Position numbers and translations under genes: made by a program | Notes under the pieces: model-generated | The model's input: the letters and a program-made list of their open reading frames with translations, nothing else | Told to the model about the DNA's origin: nothing | Databases searched by the model: none | In this document: piece after piece, positions 60,815 through 64,000 of the stretch | Layout: every line of letters begins with the position of its first letter | Numbering within the stretch: the stretch's first letter is position 1 | From: Halorubrum sp. SD626R | Lineage (GTDB): Archaea; Halobacteriota; Halobacteria; Halobacteriales; Haloferacaceae | Length of the DNA: 64,000 nt | NCBI RefSeq assembly: GCF_001261915.1 | Contig: NZ_CVRT01000117.1 | Coordinates: forward strand, 62,001-126,000 | Reading direction: 5' to 3'

Positions 60815-61623
60815 GCGAGTCGCTCCAGCGCGTCGACCGGGACGTCGGTCTCCGCGGCGCGCTCCGCCAGCGCCGCCGCGCGCTCGCTCACCGCCCGGAG
60901 CCGCTCCGCGTCGTCGTCGATCCGATCGTCGAGATCGGCGAGCGGGTCGACGCCGCCCGCGTCCCCGACCACCTCCGTCGCCGTCGCGACGTCGGCGCCG
61001 GTCAGTCGCTCCGCCCGGTCGATCCGGGACTCGACCGCGGCGAACCAGTCGTCGACCGAACCGGGATCCGCCCGCGCGAGCGCGCCGTCGTCGTCCTCGG
61101 TATCGTCGCCGCCATCCGCGTCATCGTCGCTCTCGGCCTCGTCGCGATCACGGTCAGAACCGCGCGCGTCTCCGGCCCCCGCGGTGTCCTCCGGGCGGTC
61201 GTTGACCTCGGGGTCCCCGTCCACCGCCGCCCGCGGCGGTCGGTGTTCGGCGAGCTCGCGGAGCGCGGCGGCCGGCGTCGAGCCGGCGTCTCTCCCGTCG
61301 GCGGTGCAACCGACGACCTCCCGAGCGGACCCGTCCGAGCCGGTCGGCTCGATCGGTTCGACCTCGGCGATCTCCACCGGCGGATCGACGGGCGGAGCCG
61401 GTGTCGCGAAGCCGAACCCGCGACGCTCGTCCGGACCTATCCGCAGGGTCACCCCGTTCGCGTCCCACCCGTCCGCCGGGACGCCGCCGCGTCGCGGCGG
61501 CAGCACCGGCGCCTCGAACCGACTCTCGATCCGCACGCGTCGCGGAACGGCGTCGTCGTTGCGCACCCGACAGCGCACCAGCGACGCGTCGCCCGCCCGG
61601 TCGACGGTCCACGAGAGATCCAT
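60811..61623 (-). CDS. Haloarchaeal conserved protein (DUF7857-like), upstream of minD-like gene
   Basis: 270 residues from the ATG at 61623. A beta-rich N-terminal domain (MDLSWTVDRAGDASLVRCRV, RRVRIESRFEAPVLPP) followed by a 60-residue Asp/Glu-rich disordered stretch and a helical, coiled-coil C-terminus. I believe it falls into a recently named haloarchaeal DUF (DUF7857, number from memory). The 4-bp overlap with the MinD-like gene implies a joint function. Confidence 0.75.
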   Translation of the reverse strand: MDLSWTVDRAGDASLVRCRVRNDDAVPRRVRIESRFEAPVLPPRRGGVPADGWDANGVTLRIGPDERRGFGFATPAPPVDPPVEIAEVEPIEPTGSDGSAREVVGCTADGRDAGSTPAAALRELAEHRPPRAAVDGDPEVNDRPEDTAGAGDARGSDRDRDEAESDDDADGGDDTEDDDGALARADPGSVDDWFAAVESRIDRAERLTGADVATATEVVGDAGGVDPLADLDDRIDDDAERLRAVSERAAALAERAAETDVPVDALERLA

Positions 61624-61675
61624 ACGCCGGCTGACGCGGTATCGCTGATAAACCTCCGTCCGACGCCGACCCCGA

Positions 61676-62464
61676 TCACGAGTCGGGCGCGCTGTCCGGA
61701 CGGACGACTGCCGCGTCGAGTACCGCCTCCGGCGGCTTCTCCCCGCGTTCGTCGATCCAGCTCGCGGCCTCGGCGCCGAGCGCGACAGCGGCGTCCAGAT
61801 CGGCGATCCGGACCGCTGCGAGCGACGCGGCGAGTCGCGGCCCGTCGTACTCCGACGGTTCCGAGCCGGCTCGCTGCGGAGCGGCGCCGGGAACCGCCGC
61901 CAGGGCGTCGCGGAACGCCGGATACACCTCACCGGCGAGTTCGCGGCGCGCCTCTCGATGTCGGTTCCGCAGCCGGTCTTCAAGTTCGAGCCGTCGCTCG
62001 CGTCGGTCCCGAGCGCGGGTGGCCCGCTTCCGAGCCCGTTCGAGCGCCTGCTCCGCCGCGATCCGTTCGGTCTGCGCGGTCGAGAGCTCCGCCGCGGCGG
62101 ACTCGAGGTCACCGAGCGCGTCGTCGGTCTCCGCCTCGACGGCTCTCCGCGCCCGGACGTCGCCGCGGAGCGCCGCGACGCGCTCCTTCAGTCGCTCCTC
62201 CTCGCCGCTCGCTTCCGCGACCCGTCGACGGGCCGCGGCGAGATCGACCGTGTCGACCTCGATCGCCGCGATCTCGTCGCAGAGCCGACCGAGATCGTCC
62301 CTCACCGACGACTCGCGCCCCCGGGACCGGGCCGCCGCCGCGAGCTCCCGACGGAGGCTGGTCCCGGTCGGTATCCGACCGAGGACCGCCGCGGGCACGG
62401 GAAACGGGGGATCGCCCGGATCCGCGGGCTCTTCCGGCGCCGCCGGCTCCGACGCGCCCGTCAC
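61676..62464 (-). CDS. Coiled-coil haloarchaeal protein (DUF7856-like)
   Basis: 262 residues. A Pro-rich start, then a long alpha-helical coiled coil from about 60 to 170 (AAARRRVAEASGEEERLKERVAALRGDVRARR) and a globular end. Overlaps the upstream gene by 4 bp. Possibly a structural or scaffold partner in the MinD cluster. DUF number from memory. Confidence 0.75.
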   Translation of the reverse strand: MTGASEPAAPEEPADPGDPPFPVPAAVLGRIPTGTSLRRELAAAARSRGRESSVRDDLGRLCDEIAAIEVDTVDLAAARRRVAEASGEEERLKERVAALRGDVRARRAVEAETDDALGDLESAAAELSTAQTERIAAEQALERARKRATRARDRRERRLELEDRLRNRHREARRELAGEVYPAFRDALAAVPGAAPQRAGSEPSEYDGPRLAASLAAVRIADLDAAVALGAEAASWIDERGEKPPEAVLDAAVVRPDSAPDS

Positions 62465-62799
62465 AGCTCCTCGCCCTTCAATCGATCCGGGTTCGGATGC
62501 TGCGTTCCGGCCGCGAACGCGGCGTACGGCGTCGACTTCGCGTCCCGATCCGCGTACGCGCTCGCGGCCTCGCGGACTGCGTCTTCGAGCGCGACGAACT
62601 CGTTGAACGGCTCAGTCCGCTCGATCTGGACGTCGCCGCCGTGTGACTCCCGGAGCCGCACCGCGAGAAACGCGGCGTACTCCGTCGCGTCGAGCAGCGC
62701 CGCTCGCCCGAACCGCCGAACGACCGGCTCCTCATGGCGTCGACAGAGGTTTCGAAGGCCAGTCCGCGCCGCCTCCGAATACGTCACGATCAGCAGCAT
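62461..62799 (-). CDS. Haloarchaeal conserved protein (DUF7855-like)
   Basis: 112 residues: MLLIVTYSEAARTGLRNLCRRH, then HEEPVVRRFGRAALLDATEYAAFLAVRLRES. A mixed alpha/beta small domain with basic N-terminus. First gene of the four-gene minus-strand set ending at the MinD-like ATPase; 40 bp after the next gene upstream. DUF number from memory. Confidence 0.75.
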   Translation of the reverse strand: MLLIVTYSEAARTGLRNLCRRHEEPVVRRFGRAALLDATEYAAFLAVRLRESHGGDVQIERTEPFNEFVALEDAVREAASAYADRDAKSTPYAAFAAGTQHPNPDRLKGEEL

Positions 62800-62838
62800 G
62801 AACGCGGCTGATCGGAGGGCGAACTTATCGGTTCCGGA

Positions 62839-63183
62839 CTACTCCGATTCGCTTACTCGTTCGACCTCGAAATCGGGGACTGCGTCGTTTTCGTCGCTTA
62901 TAACGTATCTTAAACTATCGGTCTCCTCCACGTCGCTCACGTCGACCTCGGAGAGCGCGAGCACGCGCTCGCGGGCGGCCGGCGCGGAGGGGGCGACGAC
63001 GACGCGCCCGTCGACCGGCTCGTCGCCGACCGCCCGGAACACGTCCCCGTCGCCGTCGAACTCTGTGGCGTAGGTCCGGAGCACCGCCGCCACCCGGCGC
63101 TCCGTGTCGGCGAGGTCGGCCTCGCCGTTCTCGAACGCGCGCAGGGCGTCCTCGACGTTCCGTATCGCGGAGATCCGGTCCAT
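62839..63183 (-). CDS. Haloarchaeal conserved protein (DUF7854-like) downstream of mcm
   Basis: 114 residues with an N-terminal helical part (MDRISAIRNVEDALRAFENG) and a C-terminal acidic part ending VSESE. Its ATG directly abuts the mcm stop, so it is co-transcribed with the replicative helicase. No known function. Confidence 0.75.
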   Translation of the reverse strand: MDRISAIRNVEDALRAFENGEADLADTERRVAAVLRTYATEFDGDGDVFRAVGDEPVDGRVVVAPSAPAARERVLALSEVDVSDVEETDSLRYVISDENDAVPDFEVERVSESE

Positions 63184-64000
63184 CTACGTCAAGCGCAGGT
63201 GTCCCTGCTTCGGCTCGTACACCTCGCCCTTCGTGCGGAGCTTCTCGATTTGATCTTCCGCTTTCCCCGCGTCCATCCCGATCTCGCCGGCGCGGTCGAG
63301 CACTTCGTCGACGGGCGCGCCCTCTTGGTACTCCTCCTCGATGTCGGCGATGAGCCCCTTGATGTTCTTGATCCGGTCGCGCTGGCTCTTGGACGTGCCC
63401 GTCTCGACGACGTCGGCGTCGAACTGCCCCGTCTCGGGGTCGACGCCGATGTCCTTGAGACAGGACTCGACGATGTCGGTGGCGCGATCGGCGTCCTCGC
63501 GCTCGACGGTGTCGGAGAGCCGGAGCCGCGCGCTTGCCTCCGCGAGCCGCACCATCGCCTCCAACTTCCGGGCGGTGACCGGCACCGGGGCGTCCTCGTC
63601 GGCGCCCTTCGAGCGCAGGTCGACGTAGAACTCCTCGATCAGCTCCTTCGCCTCCTCCGTCATCGTCGGGTAACAGGACCGCTTCGCGTGGGCGATATAC
63701 TTCCGGAGCAGCTCCGCGTCGATCTCCGGAGCGACCTCCTGGGTTACCTCCGCCACCTGGTCCGAGGTGAACTCCGAGCTCGCCAGCTCCTCGCGCTGCG
63801 TGTTGAGCTCCCCGGCGTAGTTCGTCTTGATGATGTGTTTCGCCAGCCGCGAGTCGTGTTCCGGGTCCGGGCTGTCCGTCACCGTGAAGATGAGATCGAA
63901 CCGAGAGATGAGCGCGGGCTCTAAGTCGATCTGCTCGCCGATCGGCTCGTACTGGTCGAACCGGCCGTACTTGGGATTCGCCGCGCCGAGCAGGGAACAG
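63184..64000 (-). CDS. mcm: Replicative helicase MCM, 5' partial (C-terminal part)
   Basis: The frame is open to the last base; about 272 codons are visible. It starts in the AAA+ core with CSLLGAANPKYGRFDQYEPI-like sequence, the arginine finger in ISRFDLIF, the lid domain (LRKYIAHAKRSCYPTM, AMVRLAEASARLRLSDTV) and the C-terminal winged helix ending KQGHLRLT. MCM unwinds DNA ahead of the replication fork. Stop TAG at 63184-63186. Confidence 0.97.
   Translation of the reverse strand, partial: CSLLGAANPKYGRFDQYEPIGEQIDLEPALISRFDLIFTVTDSPDPEHDSRLAKHIIKTNYAGELNTQREELASSEFTSDQVAEVTQEVAPEIDAELLRKYIAHAKRSCYPTMTEEAKELIEEFYVDLRSKGADEDAPVPVTARKLEAMVRLAEASARLRLSDTVEREDADRATDIVESCLKDIGVDPETGQFDADVVETGTSKSQRDRIKNIKGLIADIEEEYQEGAPVDEVLDRAGEIGMDAGKAEDQIEKLRTKGEVYEPKQGHLRLT

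Noticed and set aside
59492-61648. 718-codon + frame across the M48-like, MinD-like and following genes
   Set aside because: Low-complexity Arg/Pro/Ser translation with no domain; the minus strand has overlapping genes with clear motifs.

Overview
The window is haloarchaeal chromosomal DNA, most like Halorubrum or a close relative. The evidence is very high GC with strong G/C third-position bias in the flanks, acidic proteins, Tat-dependent lipoproteins, TATA boxes about 27 bp upstream of start codons (leaderless transcripts), split archaeal pheS/pheT, MCM, HalOD1, DUF3209 and an archaeal-type RNase HI. The genus is an inference from composition and gene content.

Left flank (1-2129): the end of a cobalamin cluster, with an unnamed partial gene, a long CbiX chelatase with a C-terminal ferredoxin-like domain, and DUF3209, all on the + strand. 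Right flank (49373-64000): tRNA-Arg(CCG), a PAS histidine kinase, rimI, oligoendopeptidase F, a dispersed-repeat-like spacer, an M29 aminopeptidase, pheS-pheT, a HalOD1 protein, and a minus-strand cluster of a degenerate M48-like protein, a MinD-like ATPase, four small haloarchaeal proteins and mcm (partial).

Middle (about 2130-49370): a long accessory block of visibly lower and more variable GC. It holds complete modules: formamidase with an amide-type ABC importer; a solitary trpB; a pilin and a lipoprotein; a 7TM-PAS kinase; RNase HI, P450, a BASS transporter and an M28 peptidase; a CARDB protein with a MacB-like ABC exporter; membrane proteins; MsrA, UV endonuclease and an SDR; a CoA-transferase; and an MsbA-like exporter. 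Between them lies gene debris: nonsense-mutated, frameshifted, truncated or fused genes, a frameshifted IS6-type transposase, IS ends and a MITE-like element. The block ends at the 3' side of tRNA-Arg, which is the usual side for integration, but I found no integrase and no att repeat.

The most interesting system is a two-gene operon at 35189-37515 (minus). A seven-helix type 1 opsin homologue in which the retinal-binding lysine is replaced by valine overlaps by 4 bp a two-TM Htr transducer with almost no extracellular domain. This is the layout of a sensory rhodopsin and its transducer, but the receptor cannot bind retinal in the usual way. Other notable items are an in-frame chimera of a phosphohexomutase N-terminus with a histidine kinase ATPase domain (48510-49166), a tiny secreted peptide gene (47866-48033), a pair of small gene families present twice (one copy broken by an amber codon), and an M48-like protein that has lost its HEXXH motif.
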